NCBI GenBank assembly: GCA_963971425.1 | Contig: OZ020514.1 | Location: forward strand, 27,888,602 to 27,952,601 | Length of the DNA stretch: 64,000 nt | Reading direction: 5' to 3' | Source of the DNA: Bryoerythrophyllum caledonicum | Lineage: Eukaryota; Streptophyta; Bryopsida; Pottiales; Pottiaceae | In this document: positions 23,430-35,860 of the stretch, piece after piece | Position numbering within the stretch: the first letter of the stretch is position 1 | Layout: every line of letters begins with the position of its first letter | The notes under the pieces: model-generated | Databases searched by the model: none | The model's input: only the letters and a program-made list of their open reading frames with translations | What the model was told of the DNA's origin: nothing | Program-made: the position numbers and the translations under genes

Positions 23430-24310
23430 CTTTTGCAGGTTGTGAAGGCTACCATCCCTCCTCTCTGTAGGAGTTCTCGTATTAAACCGCCCTCCAATTG
23501 TGGCTCGTTTTTTGAGTACTCTGGATCTCCTCTTGGAGGTTTTTCCCAATCCCACCATTCAAAGCCGTTTCTTATATGCAGTGCAACCGATGTTGCCTCT
23601 GCTATCATAGACTTTTCTACATAGAAGGTCAATGATGGTGTTGTTGATAGCCCTCCTGAGCGGAGGGTTGAATTCCTCGTGTGGCATCTCCTTCGCCACT
23701 CAAGCGGATGCGTGCTTCTGTAGAGCGTATTGGCGATTGTACTCCTAAACGGCAACTCTATGTTAATGGTTCAATTAGTGTAAATGAGGTGAAAGAGTTT
23801 GAGCCTATCCCTTCCGATTTGATAATTCCGCCTTCATTTATTCCTGTCCACCCTTCTCCTACCCCCGCTAAGCGGAGGCGGCTTCCTAGTTCAAGATCTG
23901 AAGGTATTGAAGGAGTTAGTAATCCTCCCATACGTTTAACGGGATAGCATATTGAATCTATTGGTTTTAAGCCTACATCTTTGAGATCCGCATCTTCACA
24001 GTTTCGTCGGAATTCACTATGTTTGAGTGGAGGTGGTGGTTCTAGGGTTGATAGTGGTCAGTGCCATCAATCACGTCATTCAAGTCTGCTGAAATCCGTG
24101 AATTATTTGTAAGTGGGTGATTACTATAAACCCTATTCTTGCATGAAGGAAAATATGATTGGGTATGCGAAAGTGAAAGCGCAGGAGGCCTTGCTTCTCA
24201 AGATACGAGGAGGTGGTTCAACCATTCCTTCTAGTGAGGGGGGTACTCCTAAGTAGGAACAGTTGTATATGCTTCAGGAGTCCTTCCTTGTTTTGTTGTC
24301 GAGACGATAG
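23430..24310 (+). pseudogene. Decayed proline/arginine-rich coding remains
   Basis: Two overlapping frames (23430-23690, then 23681-24310) read as plausible protein, for example LKRMRASVERIGDCTPKRQL and PTPAKRRRLPSS, with TAG stops near 23623, 23945, 24255 and 24308 and one TAA near 24107. KRRR and KRMR clusters suggest a nuclear protein. It may be the 3' part of the gene set behind block A. Confidence 0.35.
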
Positions 24311-24660
24311 AATAGATCCTAGACTACTATAAATAGAAATTTGCTTGTGATTACCTATTTTGGTAAACAATGTCATGAAAATAAAATTTTAGTATTATTA
24401 TTTTCCATTGTACTCACTCCTCTTTGACTATGGTAGAATCATTTTTTCTCTGACGATCTATTAATAGTATGTCTTGTGTAATACAATTATGGAATGTCGC
24501 AATGATCATGTTGTTTTGTTGTTGGATTTGGGATGTTTCTCGTGTGTTACATGATGTATGCCTCCGTTTGCAACAACTTTTCATGATATTTGAATCCGAA
24601 GTAATAGGCTTTTAGTCTTAAATCTCAGGATTTGTCTCATTTTAATGAATATGGTGTTTA

Positions 24661-25265
24661 AGGGGCAGACATGCTTTTAGTGGTGTGAAATTCATGTCTA
24701 CAATGAACCCAACTTCCAACTCGTACACGCGAGCGATTCTACAAGCGTGCGCACCTTTCCCTCTATGCGCGCACCCAATCCTTATTGATACACGCTCAAC
24801 TCATATTCGTACGCGCCTAATTTATATCGATACGCGCTTGACCCATTCAGTGGTGTTAAATGGAGTGACGCTTATGCCCACAATGAATCGAACTTTCAAG
24901 CCGCGCCTGTGCTTAGCCCCCTGCGCTCGCCCAACCTATTTAGGTATGCATTTAACCCATTTAGTGGTGGTAGTTGTGTGAAGTTCATGTCCAAAAAGAA
25001 CCCAACCTTTAATCCACGCACACGCATGACACTCCAAGCGTGTGCGTCCGACCCCTATTTGTACACGCCTTGACCCTTGCTCGCGCGTGCGCCCGACACC
25101 GATACCCATGTGCTTGACACTCGTACCCATGCGCCCGACCCTTGTGCATGCGAGCCTTACCCCTCTAGATGCGCACTCGAGCCCTATGTGCGCGCGCCTA
25201 AGCTATCCGCATGCGCGTTCAATCCCAGTTGGTATTCACCCGACCCATTTAGGTAAGCGCCCTAG
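24661..25265 (+). repeat. Degenerate CG-rich tandem repeat
   Basis: Three units open with the phrase TTAGTGGTG (24675), CAGTGGTG (about 24848) and TTAGTGGTGG (24960). Each is followed by a CAATGAA or AAAGAAC phrase, then runs of ACGCGC, CGTGCG and GCGCGC words. The last unit continues with many 8-30 base sub-repeats (ACCC + TGCGC). It is sharply bounded by AT-rich DNA. Confidence 0.6.
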
Positions 25266-25399
25266 GTTTAAGGGTTTAGGTTGCCCTTCAATGCTTGTAG
25301 GTATTCAAGGAAGTCATTCTTAGGTTTATTGTGTGCCTTGTCATCAACTACGTTGGCCATCTCACTTGCATACCTCTTGACAGACAACGGGCGCTCAAA

Positions 25400-26930
25400 C
25401 TTTTAGTCGTCTCTGTGTTTGATGGTATGGTGGATTTACATGTGGTGTTTGTTAAGTAATTGTGGTCCAATCCAAAATACAATTCCTCATCCTCCATAAT
25501 TATGTTGTGTAGGATTACATAACATTTCTATATATGGTCATCACGGCTTCTTCCATTGTTGTGCATAATTTCTTAAGATTCTCCACCATGGCTATAAAAC
25601 TCCAAAGGTGCGTTTGATATCATCCCGTGTGTCCTCCCGCGCCATTGCATACCACATGTTCTTTTCACCTTGAGGATCAACAATGGTGCCATGAAGATAC
25701 TTCAATTTAGAGAGATTTCATTGGCTAGGAGGTAGCAAATAGTTGTATTCATGATCATTGACGGTGAAGTAAATAGAAGGTCCTTTACATTGTATGTAAT
25801 TCACCTTTGTAAGCCACTAATTAGACTCGCAACTTAGTTTTTTGGGAAAGATATACAAAATATTATGTAATTAAGAAGTAGCAAGTAATTATGTGGTATT
25901 TATTGCACAAGATTGGAGTTAGTAGAATTGGTACAAAAGATCAAGGATGTTGATAGAGCAATTGTTGTGGAAATATTTGAATCCATGTTTGATGGAATTC
26001 AATGAAAAGATTGAGAACGGAAATGATGGAGTTCAATGGAAAGATTGAGAATTGAAAGGTTTATAGGAGAAAAATATAGTAGATATGACAAGACCAAGTT
26101 GAAGATTGACATGAAGATGAAGTTGAAGACATGTCCAACCTTGATGCGTTTGAAGCAACAACAAAAGATTGATGGCCAATTAAAGGTAAGAGGCTCTGCT
26201 GCCAACACATAATTGGAGCATCAACTTTGGAAGCCCATTTCTTGTTGTTCAAATCCAACATCTCAACTAAAATATACCCAAACCATTGATTTTTGGAGGC
26301 AATTGCCTCCATAAAAATGGATCTACTCTCATCTTTGTTGTAGTATTGCCCTTGCCAAGCCATAGGGCAATTTTTCAAATCCCAATGGGTGCAATCAATA
26401 GATTCAAACATTCTAGAGAAGCCCCGGAGCTTGTTAATATGAAACAACTTCTTTATTTCTTCATCCAAGAGCTACTTTAAGTACTAAACCTCAAAAACCT
26501 TTGCAGCAACCGCTATAAACCTCTTGAATTCTTTTAGGCCATTGACTCCAGTATGCATACATATTTGCCAACAAAATTTGCCACTATGCCAACAAAATCC
26601 ACCGTTATGCCAACACGCAAGATACAAAAGGCGACCATTATCTATTGAATAGAAGATAATCCAAGCCGCTACATTACACTTGGATTTTGCTTGTAGTATG
26701 GATCATAATCCATTGCAACATTATGGATTCTTAGCAGTGGGGCTTGCGCATGCAAAAATGATAGTGGAACAATATCTCCTTAAAAATCCCATCTTCAACA
26801 AAAGAATCTTTCCAAATCTATTCATATTCACAAGCATGATTGGTCTCGATGTTTGGTGCCTTCCCAGATCTTGATCCACCATGTCTTGTCTCCTAGATTG
26901 TTGCTCATTCATCCTTTGTTTTTTGTTTAT
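25400..26930 (-). pseudogene. PIF/Harbinger-type transposase relic
   Basis: On the minus strand, pieces of the plant Harbinger transposase occur in order. Around 26912-26720: SRRQDMVDQDLGRHQ followed by MGFLRRYCSTI. Around 26470-26290: FSRMFESIDCTHWDLKNCP, then AWQGQYYNKDE and MEAIASKNQWFG, holding the first DDE Asp. Around 25700-25590: an ARED..DDIKRTFGVL segment. Around 25520: VILHNIIMEDE. Stops and frameshifts separate them. The right-hand part of the second and third motifs is lost, so it is inactive. Confidence 0.75.
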
Positions 26931-28550
26931 ATTCTAAATATTGTACATTATATGAAGTTCAAGAAATTTTACTACTTCATTTTGCATTGAGATACAATCT
27001 TGCATCCATTTTGAGAACTCAATGCCCATATCTATAGATACCCATAGAAGCTAAAAACAACCTATATTATTGCACTGACAAAAAGACTTACAAAATATAA
27101 GGTGGAAGCTCAACTACATCCAAGTGGGATGGCTTTCGTCTCTTTTATAGCCCAAATGGCACATCAAAAATAAAAGATGAGTTCATACCTAGATTTTAAG
27201 TTAAAAATAATATAAATTCTTAAAGTGAATGCAGAGTCATAATCAAAAAGAGAAAAAAAAATTGAAAAAAAAAGTAAAAGCTAAAGAAAAATGAAAATTA
27301 TGACAACATTGAATGTATAACCAAAAAGCAAAGTGAAGAGCAGAAGCAAATCATAATATAAAGTATAAAAATGTGTTCAATGAATTTATAATTTGTATGC
27401 CTACTTTAAAGTTTACATTTCCATTATAAACAATGTGACTTGAAAGAAATGTTTAGAACATTGAAGTAGAAATTATTAGTATTTGGACTTTGAATAAATA
27501 TTCAATACATTTACATTTTAATGTCGTACATGGAAATTTTTTTATATATTAAGGATGTTGTTCATTGTCTTCTCTCATCTCTAAACTTGAATGGTTTCAA
27601 TGGGAACACTATTATTCAGTAGGATTTTATTGTTACAATGCTATATTTAACTTTTTTTGGACTTTGCAAAGTCCTAAAATTAGGAAGAAGAGTTTTTTGT
27701 TTGTTAGAAGAATGGCACCCAAGAAATTGAAAGGGATACTCAGATAATATATTTTGATCAATCATTTGGATATCTCTTGATGATTTCAATAATACAAAAC
27801 CAACCCCTGTTAGTGATGCATAGTATAGAACAAGCGTGGAATTTTCTAGGACGTGATCAATAAAATGATAACATGATTCACGCAAATATGTTATTAAAAC
27901 ATACCATGTAATATGGTCCAATGTACATTTTTGTGGTAGTATAGGGGAGAAGGACAAGAAAACCTTGGTTCAAGCCCAATATTTTTTCTGTGTACAATGA
28001 TATGTAAAGCTGTACAATAATATTATAGAAGTTATCAAAGCCTATAAAATTGATATGTAAGGAATGTCGTTTTGCCATCGAAGATATCCGGTTGGAAGTA
28101 GAGTACTGAAGATCCAAGCTGCTCGATCGGTTGAAAACGATAATGCGTTTGTAATTACACGATCTGCTTCTGTAGACCACCAAAATGAGATATCCAAGTT
28201 ATTAGCGGGTATGTTATATATTCGACGCTCTTGTGAAAGGGACGTGCATGTAAACCACACCGTTCTGAGAGTGTAGCAAAAGTCCCAGCCACTGTGATCA
28301 AAGCTCAATGCAAGTCATGGCAAACGCTATTGATAGTTCTAATGAATGTTCCATCCAAAGATCCCTGTGAGGCAGTGTCAGAACCTAGTTTTGCAATAAA
28401 TGCTAATCTCGTATAGTTTCCATGCTAAATGGATGATCTTTTTAAAAAAATGAGAATAGGTCCTTTTTTTGTAGGTAGATTTATTAAAACTACTAAAACT
28501 CCTTGTTAACTAAAATTTTAAACCTAAAAATCGTTAAAAAATGATCCGGG
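26931..28550. other. AT-rich spacer, no gene seen
   Basis: No reading frame with protein-like character. It contains a perfect 16-base palindrome GGACTTTGCAAAGTCC at about 27658-27673 and poly-A and poly-T runs near 27250-27300. Confidence 0.6.
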
Positions 28551-29970
28551 TGTCGGGAACTGCAACCGGGTCCCAACGGCCAAAATAGGAACCGGAATTG
28601 GATACAACGGTCATAACCTTAACGAGATTGGAGTAATGATTACCGGATGACTAAAAAATAGTTAGCCCGGGAGAGTCTTACCTCATCTTTTCTTAAGCAC
28701 AATTTTATGAGGGTTAGCGGCAAAGGGAGAGAGAGGGAACAACAAGTAGAGATCCGGGACTGAGCGTGAAAAATCTACGCGCCATTTACGGATTCTCAAC
28801 AAGAGGGGAAGGTATGTGTTTGCAGTGACAGTCGTTTATATAGGGAAGTTCACCGGAAAACAATCCTAAAGACGGGTTGACCGTGGCGGATTGTAAGGAT
28901 CCGATAGTGAAGAAAGTGATGGAGTTCTTGCTTCCAATTTTGTATCCGGATTGTCCCTCTAAGACCACCACTACGCTAGCCAACACCATTTACGGATCGT
29001 ACACTGGTGAGCGGCCGGTAGCGTGGGGAGAGATCGTAGGGATGTTAGTGGAGAAATTGACGACCGGGTTAGGGAAGGCCCAACCTACTCCAATCTTCCA
29101 TTGTTTGTACCACCTCTACCACCATTACAACCAGGTGCGCGACAATGAAGAAACCACCTACAAGACCGCCAAGGTGTTGGCAAGCCATGACTGGGTTGTG
29201 AACGAGGAATCGGACAAGGATCAAGAACCAGATTCTTTCGAAGACGATGTGAGACCTACGTCCGCCAGTGCAAGGAAGAGGAGGAAGCAGACGGAGCGTT
29301 TCGACACTACACACTCAACCCAAAAGAAGAAAATCAACAAGGAGGCAGACAAAGAGGACTTGTTCGACACTATTGGAACGGAATACGAGAGGGCAAGAGA
29401 GAACTATGTGCACATGGAGGCCATTCTTGCCCACCCGTGCCAGATTGCTATAGAGGTAAGTCCTGAGTAGCTTTGCGGCCACCTGGAGAGAAAGCTTCAA
29501 CCCTGGAACGTACAAGAGTTAGAAGCTCAGCCTACCTCACTTGAGAACCGGAGTCGGAACCGGAAACTCTAGGCAACTACGGAGAAGAACAAAGAAGAGG
29601 CCCCTACATCGGCCACGAAAGCAAATGAGTCTGCATTAGCCGTGGTCCGCATCACCAAATTTTTATAGCACTCGGGTGATGTAGTGATGAAGGCTAGACT
29701 CTTCAACAAGGGATTTGACGAAGCCCAAGAGTTGTTGGGATTGGTGGCATAGAAGTTCGTTGGCGTATTGGTGGCATACCACTTAAAGATGGAGAAGTGC
29801 TGGAAGGGTGCCAAAAGATCAATGGGAGGATCTCCTGGGAGATTAGAAAAGGTAGGAGAAAGGTCTCTTCAAAAAGGAAGCAGACTGAGGTCCTTTCGGA
29901 GTCAGTTAAGGGAAAGGAACCGGAAATCGGATTCCAATCCCGACGACCGGTACTGAAGAAGCTGAAAATA
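28551..29970 (+). mobile_element. LTR-like block C
   Basis: It starts TGTCGGGAACTGCAACC, which is like block A's TGTGGGA start, then an ACCGG-rich leader and a coding region homologous to member A. It ends near CCATATTCATTATATTGGGAG at 29971, a phrase repeated where block D ends (38526). I found no paired LTR. Confidence 0.45.
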
Positions 29971-30024
29971 CCATATTCATTATATTGGGAGATTTCCAGG
30001 GATTTAGGAGGTACATGCTCTTGA
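28771..30024 (+). pseudogene. Element-borne protein family, member C (decayed)
   Basis: The frame aligns with member A from PKDGLTVADCKDP and MEFLLPILYP (A: PKDGYNMQDLKH and LGFLNPIFHP) through the His-rich CLYHLYHHYNQ (A: VHLYAHHQQ) and the coiled coil. In-frame stops are a TGA and a TAG near 28.8 kb, then TAG at 29468, about 29569, 29667 and 29749, with no TAA. The frame otherwise holds for more than 900 bases. The last 200 bases read better in another frame (KINGRISWEIRKGRRK), so there is one shift near 29.8 kb. Confidence 0.6.
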
Positions 30025-30345
30025 GTAATCCAATCATGTTACCATAGTGATGAAGCAAAACATGATTAGAATGGAAGTACAATACCATTTTTGTAAGATA
30101 ATATGAAGATTTATGGGCAAACAACACCCAAATTGGAGAATCAAATGAAATAATATCTTTAATTGTAGACTTTATTTATAATATGATAGAAGTATTCCAT
30201 ATACAAAACAAGCATCATCCTTACCATGCAGGAAAAGGCTTCTACTACGACCCAAAACATACACATTAATTCCTAGTCAATGCACATTCATGTATAGCCA
30301 AGCTGAATGTGCACTTGTACCACTCAGATCTTAAATCTACTTGTT

Positions 30346-30964
30346 CTACTCCACGTCATCAAAATTTGACTTCCTCAACTCATCCCTATCCCTCTGAAGT
30401 TCATCTTCGCAACTGTAACCGGTATATAGCATTTGACTAGCACGTATATGTTCTTGCTATAGTTGGCGTTGCATTCGTTGATTCCAAGTAACAAGAGGCA
30501 CATGAAGCGAGTGGCGAAGGCGACAGTGACGCTTTGAGTTTTGGTTTAAACCATGCTTTGGGGAAGCACTTCGAGGCTCTACAGTCAGTTGAAGCACCTA
30601 GCAAAAGAGAACACAAAAATCACCTTAAACCAAGCTGAATATGCAGCCACACATGCCAAAAAAACACAAATACCATGACGTGGAATCCATTCAAATAATT
30701 ATGTGCAATTTAGGTGTTCGTAAAACATACAAAATTAAAATAGTGTTGATTAAAAGGAGAAGATACGACACATATTGAACAATAATAAAAAATAGGACCA
30801 ACCTCAGTAGTAGAACGCGCATTTCGACTTAGAGATTGGAGCTTGTTCTCATCATTTCCGACCGTTGCAACAAGCCAACACGTAATAGGAATTGAGGGCA
30901 TCTTCTCTGATGGCACCGTCGTAGGTGGTTGAATTACACCAGCATGTGTTTGAAGCACGTGATC
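30346..30964 (-). pseudogene. Small spliced gene E1, one in-frame TAG
   Basis: Two exons with clean borders: 30964-30803 (162 bases, DHVLQTHAGVIQPPTT...) and 30597-30346 (252 bases, ending SNFDDVE then TAG). A TAG at 30459-30457 interrupts QRQL-QEHIRAS, where Gln would read naturally. A related gene, E2, lies at 38.9-39.9 kb on the same strand. The shared features are a penultimate exon of exactly 162 bases, the CCTAGCAAAA(G/T)AGAACA acceptor region, and a basic (R)RHSL block early in the last exon. Function unknown. Confidence 0.5.
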
Positions 30965-31585
30965 CTATGACATTGGGACAAAGGGAGTTAAAATGCAACC
31001 TATGCATATTTAGCTCTATTCGAGCTGAATGTGCACATTGCGAAAAAAAAACCTAGGACAAATATAGAGAACGGAAGGGGGGATTACCATGCTACAAGGG
31101 GGAAGAGACGATGATTCCTCACGACCGCGAACAAGCACTTGGTCACCTTTCAACAAAACCTATCAATACCGGGGGACCCTAAAATACGACAAAGTTGAAG
31201 AATAGAACGGGAGACAACCTTTCGAATGCAAATTTTTGGTGGGGGGCTGTTTACTTCATCTTCTTCAATTGGAGCCATCAAAGAGTCCATCAAATAATGA
31301 GCTGCTCCGGGGAGTACAAATCATTTTGTTTTTGTGGAATTGGATATCCACAATCTTCAGGCTTCAAAACGGGAATCCATGGAGGCAATACAACAATTTT
31401 ACATGAGAAATTGATAAATGGCTCTTTTTCAAACATGGAGGCAAATAAAGAACAAAAACTTACAAAACCAACAATAACAAATGAAAAATTACAAACAAAT
31501 ATCAAAGAACTGGCAATTGCCACTTGAATTATAAGATATGTACACTATAATACATCAACACAATTATGTTTGTTTCCAGTGAACT

Positions 31586-31957
31586 ACTAATTTGCGAGCC
31601 CATCAGATATCATAATCCCGTGCGTTAATTCCATGTATTCTAAGCTATATGGATCCGAGCAAATTGTCGGACGACCAAAGGGATTCTGTCGCCGAATAGA
31701 TTGTTGCCCTAACTTTGCACTACTGTGGAGCTTTTGGAGCCACGGAAGCAAGACATTGAGGAGGAACGTATCCTTCCATCCATCCCCTTTGTAGAACCAA
31801 GTATCCGCCAGAAGCACATTCTCCGGATCATTAAAGACGTGTTTGTACGGATTGTCATTGTTGCAGTTCGTAGAGTGAGTATTCCTTCGGATAGCATTTA
31901 ATTGGAGCTAAATGTAACCGGAATATCCGCTCTAAATTCGTTCCCACAGAGACCTAT
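31586..31957 (-). pseudogene. Conserved exon downstream of LTR-like block B
   Basis: Homologue of 19945-20221. It reads NPYKHVFNDPENVLLAD, then GDGWKDTFLLNVLLPW and ends SDGLAN at TTAGTAGTTCAC, matching the GCAAATAAGGTAGTTGATC edge of the A copy. Function unknown. Confidence 0.4.
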
Positions 31958-34900
31958 TGTTTCTTTCTTAAATGATAAGGACAACTAACTATTACCCTCC
32001 TATTCTCTACCAGTTAGCGTTTCTATTCATCCCTTGATCTACTAATCTGGATCATTCCGGATCCGGATGTCCCTTCTTTCAACCTCCGGACCCTTCCGGG
32101 TTCCAAATAGTTTCAGACGGAGTTTTCTTCTGGAGTTTTTAACCAAGTGGCTGGGTACCACTGATCCTCTTTTGTGTAAGTGGCCGGATTCCCCACTGTC
32201 TTGTGACTTAAAGTGGCTAGACACCCACTGCCCCGGATTTATAGTGGCTAGACACCCCACTCTTCCTACTTCGCTAACCGGTAGTTGGTTTGTTGCTTTC
32301 GGATTCACTCTCTCACATTATCCGGAAGGCCTTCCGGATACGATCACTCAGAGGCCCGTCCAGACTACAACGACATTCTGGTTGATGCTCACTGGTTCTG
32401 TGAGATGCGTATGGTAGATTTGCACTTAGACTTCCGTCTAGATGTACACCTCAGGCTTTTCCATCTATCATAAGGGGAAATTCCGGCCGCAACCGGAATC
32501 CGGGTTCACATGGATTCTTCGTGCCCTGGGAGCTACCAGGCTCACCACCTACAATACCCTCCCTCCTCCCTCCAGGCTTCTTCCGGTCACTGTGGATCGT
32601 CAGACTCTACCTAACCTCTCCTCCAGCTCTTCCGAGCGCTCTCCCAAAGCAAATCCCAACCAGTTGTACTAGGTGCAATCCGTGTAGCACTTCACATCAA
32701 GAACTAATTCACTAGACATCAACCACAATGGATCTTTTTCTCTATCCACAAAACTAGTACTCCATCACCATAAGTTCAAGAAGAGAAAATATACTAACAA
32801 AAAACACTCTTCGTGAAAGAGAAACAAGACCCTGAGCCGACTAAGACTCAGGTATTAAGTAACCACTAGGCCTAATCCTAAAATCTTATCCTATCAGCTA
32901 AAAATCCGGAAAATCCTATCCTAAAAGTAAAAAGGATCTTATTCCTTGAAATCCAGAATTCAAAACTCAGATCCGGAAATTTCGGATCTCAGATCCGGTT
33001 TTCTCGGATCTAACTCAAAACTTAATTTAGGGTTTTCTTTAGTCTACTGCGTGATAGTCGGGTGCAACCCTGAGCCCCATCGTTAGTCGCTGTTACACTT
33101 AAGCACTAGAGGGCCCTATCTACGGAGTAACCTGGTTCTTTCTCCTACTGCTACGGCGCGTAGGAGTGACCTCCACTGGTGCTGCGCTCGCTTCCAGATG
33201 TGCCGGAATGGTTGTTGGCGACTCGGGTACTGAGGGAGGTACCTGTGTCTTTAGTCCGGAAGGCTTGTCCGGATCTTTTGCCGTTGTGGTCCGGGCTGAT
33301 GGTGCGGCTGTCCGGACTTGGAGGCTCTGGAGGTCCCTGAAGCTACCACTGGGACTGACTACCATGGGCGTCGCCACAGAGCTTCCGGGTAAAGGAGCCA
33401 TCAGTGGTGGCACCGGAGAAAGAGACTTTGATGGAATCCGGAAGGGCAATGGGGATATCTGCATATCCTCTGGTGTTTTTTGCCACTTCTGAATACTCTC
33501 GGTGCTCGGAAAGGCCACCCCATTCCAATTCATCGGAGAGTTGAAGTCCGGCGTTCCCACGAGCTTGTTGAAGCCTCTGGTAGGGGTCTTTGGGGTTCCG
33601 GCTGCAGGTCTAGGTGAAGAGACGTCTATGGGTCAGGGCGAAGATCCGGCTTCCGGTCCGGATGGAGATCCGGACGAACCTGCAGCGGTTTCGGATGGAC
33701 GTGCAACGTCTGGAGCCGGAGGTGCTGCGTGCGGAAGTGGAGCTTCTGGTACTATGAAAGCCGCAGCAGCGAGATCTTTCGCCAACTCTTGCATCTTGGT
33801 CCAGGTGCTTTCCATCTTCCGGCTGTGGTCCACGAGGAACCGGATGACTTGCCCCCGGTTGAGCTTCTCGTTCTTCTCTAGGCTCTCAGTGTAGAGAAGA
33901 GCCCGGTTGACAGTATCCACCAGAAAGTCCAGCGTTGTGCAAATCTCTGTTAAGGTCTGAGTGGTTGCCCGGACCTTCGCTTCCGCCACAACTCTCGCAT
34001 GTTGTGCTGCATCTCTTGCGGCCTCCGCTTGTCGTACCTGTGCCCAGAGTCGGGTGTTGATACGGGTGACGGTGGTGTTTTCCTGCTCCAACCTCTCGAT
34101 TGAGCTCCCCTTGGCCTTCATCCGGGTGAGTCATGGAATGAGGTCATCAGAACACTCCGTATCTACCGCCTCCATGACAGCCAGGATCATGGCGTGCCGT
34201 TCCCGGATTTCTCCTTCCTGGATCCGGGTTTGCCAGACAATATGTTTGCAGAGCTCATTCACGTCCACCGGAATGTCGCCAATGATATTTGGGGCCCACG
34301 TTGGTCCCGGTTCTGATGCGTTCGTGAATCGTTATTCTCCCGCTTCCTCGGGTGATGGTGCCTCAGTCGGGCTCTGAGCTTCTACTGTTGATAGAAGCCG
34401 GCAGATTCCAGCGGCTTTCGGAGTCTTCTGAACCGAATGACTCCGCTTCCGGAGCGACATAGTCCAGACCTCCGGATGCGCCCGGACGTGCTTCTCGTAC
34501 TGGCTTGGTAGCTCTCCTAGGAGCTCCGCTACCATGGACTCGCTCTGGAACGCCCAGGGTGCTCCCAAGAGGCCTACGCATCCCATTATCTCCAGGTAGC
34601 TCTCCAAAACCCTGCAAATCTTGTTCGGTTGTGGGATCTGCGGCGTCACCTTCTGTAGCAGTTGGGTTCCGCATGCTGGAGCCTTGCCCTTCTTGCCCGC
34701 CATCCGAGCCCACCTCTCCGTGAACTTGCGCCTCGCAATGGTGGCCGGAAATCTTGCACGCATTGACCTCACCAAGTCCCTCGTGCTACGCTACCTCTGC
34801 TCTACCGTCCCAAACGAAGGCCGGACGTGAAAACCCTAAGGAAATGCGTGGAAAAGAAGAGAGACGAGACTTGCTGGAAATCCTAAAAGAATGGCGCCCA

Positions 34901-35086
34901 AGGCTCACAGTCGCATTATATATCTGACGCGCTGTACAGAAACCGGCTCAGCATTAAAACCTTATTTCTTTTATGAAACTATTTATGCTACTATGGTTAA
35001 CTAACTACCTAATTTTATTAATTTTTCTTCATTTCCTTCCGGATTCGGTATTAAGTTCCAGAAGTTAGTGGAAACGCCTTCCCACA
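31958..35086 (-). mobile_element. LTR-like block B (reverse orientation)
   Basis: On the minus strand it starts TGTGGGAAGGCG at 35086 and ends ...AAACA at 31958, followed by ATAGGTCTCTGTGGGAACGA. The leader, coding region and 3' third match block A in order, including a shared stretch around AGTGGCT..ACTTAAAGTCACA and repeated TCCGGA words. It is 3129 bases against 3794 in A; the difference is largely a missing central coding block. Confidence 0.5.
33120..34775 (-). pseudogene. Element-borne protein family, member B (central block deleted, stops)
   Basis: Open pieces 34775-34332, 34121-33633 and 33560-33120 line up with member A: MGCVGLLGAPWAFQSES with ELLGELPSQYEKHVRAHPE, a coiled coil with LDFLVDTVNRALLYTESLEK and IRFLVDHSRKMESTWTKMQ, proline-rich text, and the C-terminal PSGSFRDL motif. 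The FLNPIF/His-rich block of A is absent. Stops: TAA at about 34332, TGA near 34120 and TGA near 33633. The last 100 bases encode a basic tail (RRSSRRKN). Confidence 0.6.
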
Positions 35087-35527
35087 GTCATCTATAATGA
35101 TGGTATTCTCCTTCGTAAAGGATCCACTTTTTTTTGGTAAAAAGGTCTTTCGACAACGTCTTCAGAAATACCCCTTATCCGAGTTCTTAACCTTCAGATG
35201 GGAAAGAGTAGAGGTACATGTTACTAAACATTAAATAATATATAACAATAGAGCACACAAAATTATACAAAGAAGAAAGCACTGCAACAGACAGCACAAT
35301 CTTTTGCAATGAAGTGGTGAGAACTAAAGTTATACCAGTGAATTGATGGCCAAAGTAGTATCAATAGGCCTTGCACCAACCATAGGAGGATGCTCAGAAG
35401 GGCTAACATCAACTGTGCTGAAATCCAATTCGAGGCTAAGGGCATCTGAAAGTCAGCAAATTTGATTATAGGTTATGAATAAACTTGCCCAAAACATGCA
35501 AGCACAATTGATACTAAATAGGATCCA
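35087..35527. other. Spacer, no gene seen
   Basis: No supported gene between block B and the 98-base tandem repeat. There is only a short run of AT-rich text and one polypyrimidine stretch. Confidence 0.5.
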
Positions 35528-35860
35528 CATTCAGCTTGAGTCGAGTTGATTGTGCAAGTGTATGATTACTAAACAACAGGATGCACATAGGGGAGAGGAC
35601 TAGATGAATTACAAAGAGTAATGCATATTCCACTTGATTTGAGCTGGTTGTGCAAGTGAACGTTTATTGCATAACATGATGCACATAAGGGGGAGGACAA
35701 CAGGATATACGAAGAGTAATGCATATTTAGCTCGATTTGAGCTAATTGTGCAAGTATATGTTTATAGCACAACAAGATGCACACAAGGGGAGGACAACAA
35801 GATATTCAGAAAGTAATGCATATTCAGCTCGACTCGAGCTGAATATGCATTACTTGTAAG
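35528..35860 (+). repeat. 98-base tandem repeat ending in a 45-base palindrome
   Basis: The phrase AATGCATAT recurs at 35620, 35718 and 35815 (periods 98 and 97). Each unit carries an AGCTCGATTTGAGCT-like near-palindrome, TGTGCAAGT, and GATGCACA followed by a GGGGAGGAC phrase. The last unit ends in a perfect 22-1-22 palindrome: AAGTAATGCATATTC... (35811-35832), C at 35833, and the exact complement at 35834-35855. Confidence 0.8.

Noticed and set aside
27658-27673. 16-base perfect palindrome GGACTTTGCAAAGTCC
   Set aside because: Single short occurrence in AT-rich DNA with no recurrence or nearby gene; can be chance.
15469-30459. UAG reassigned to glutamine (altered nuclear code), because TAG so often replaces a plausible Gln in open frames
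   Set aside because: Several TAGs replace Trp when compared with the sister copy or family (1472, 3876, 22528). TAG also ends the MULE Ulp1 (2672), transposase (3054-3052) and member A (18738) genes. CHG deamination explains both the Gln and the Trp cases.
35528-35860. CRISPR-like array
   Set aside because: Direct repeats of 98 bases without unique spacers, in a plant nuclear context; it is a tandem repeat.
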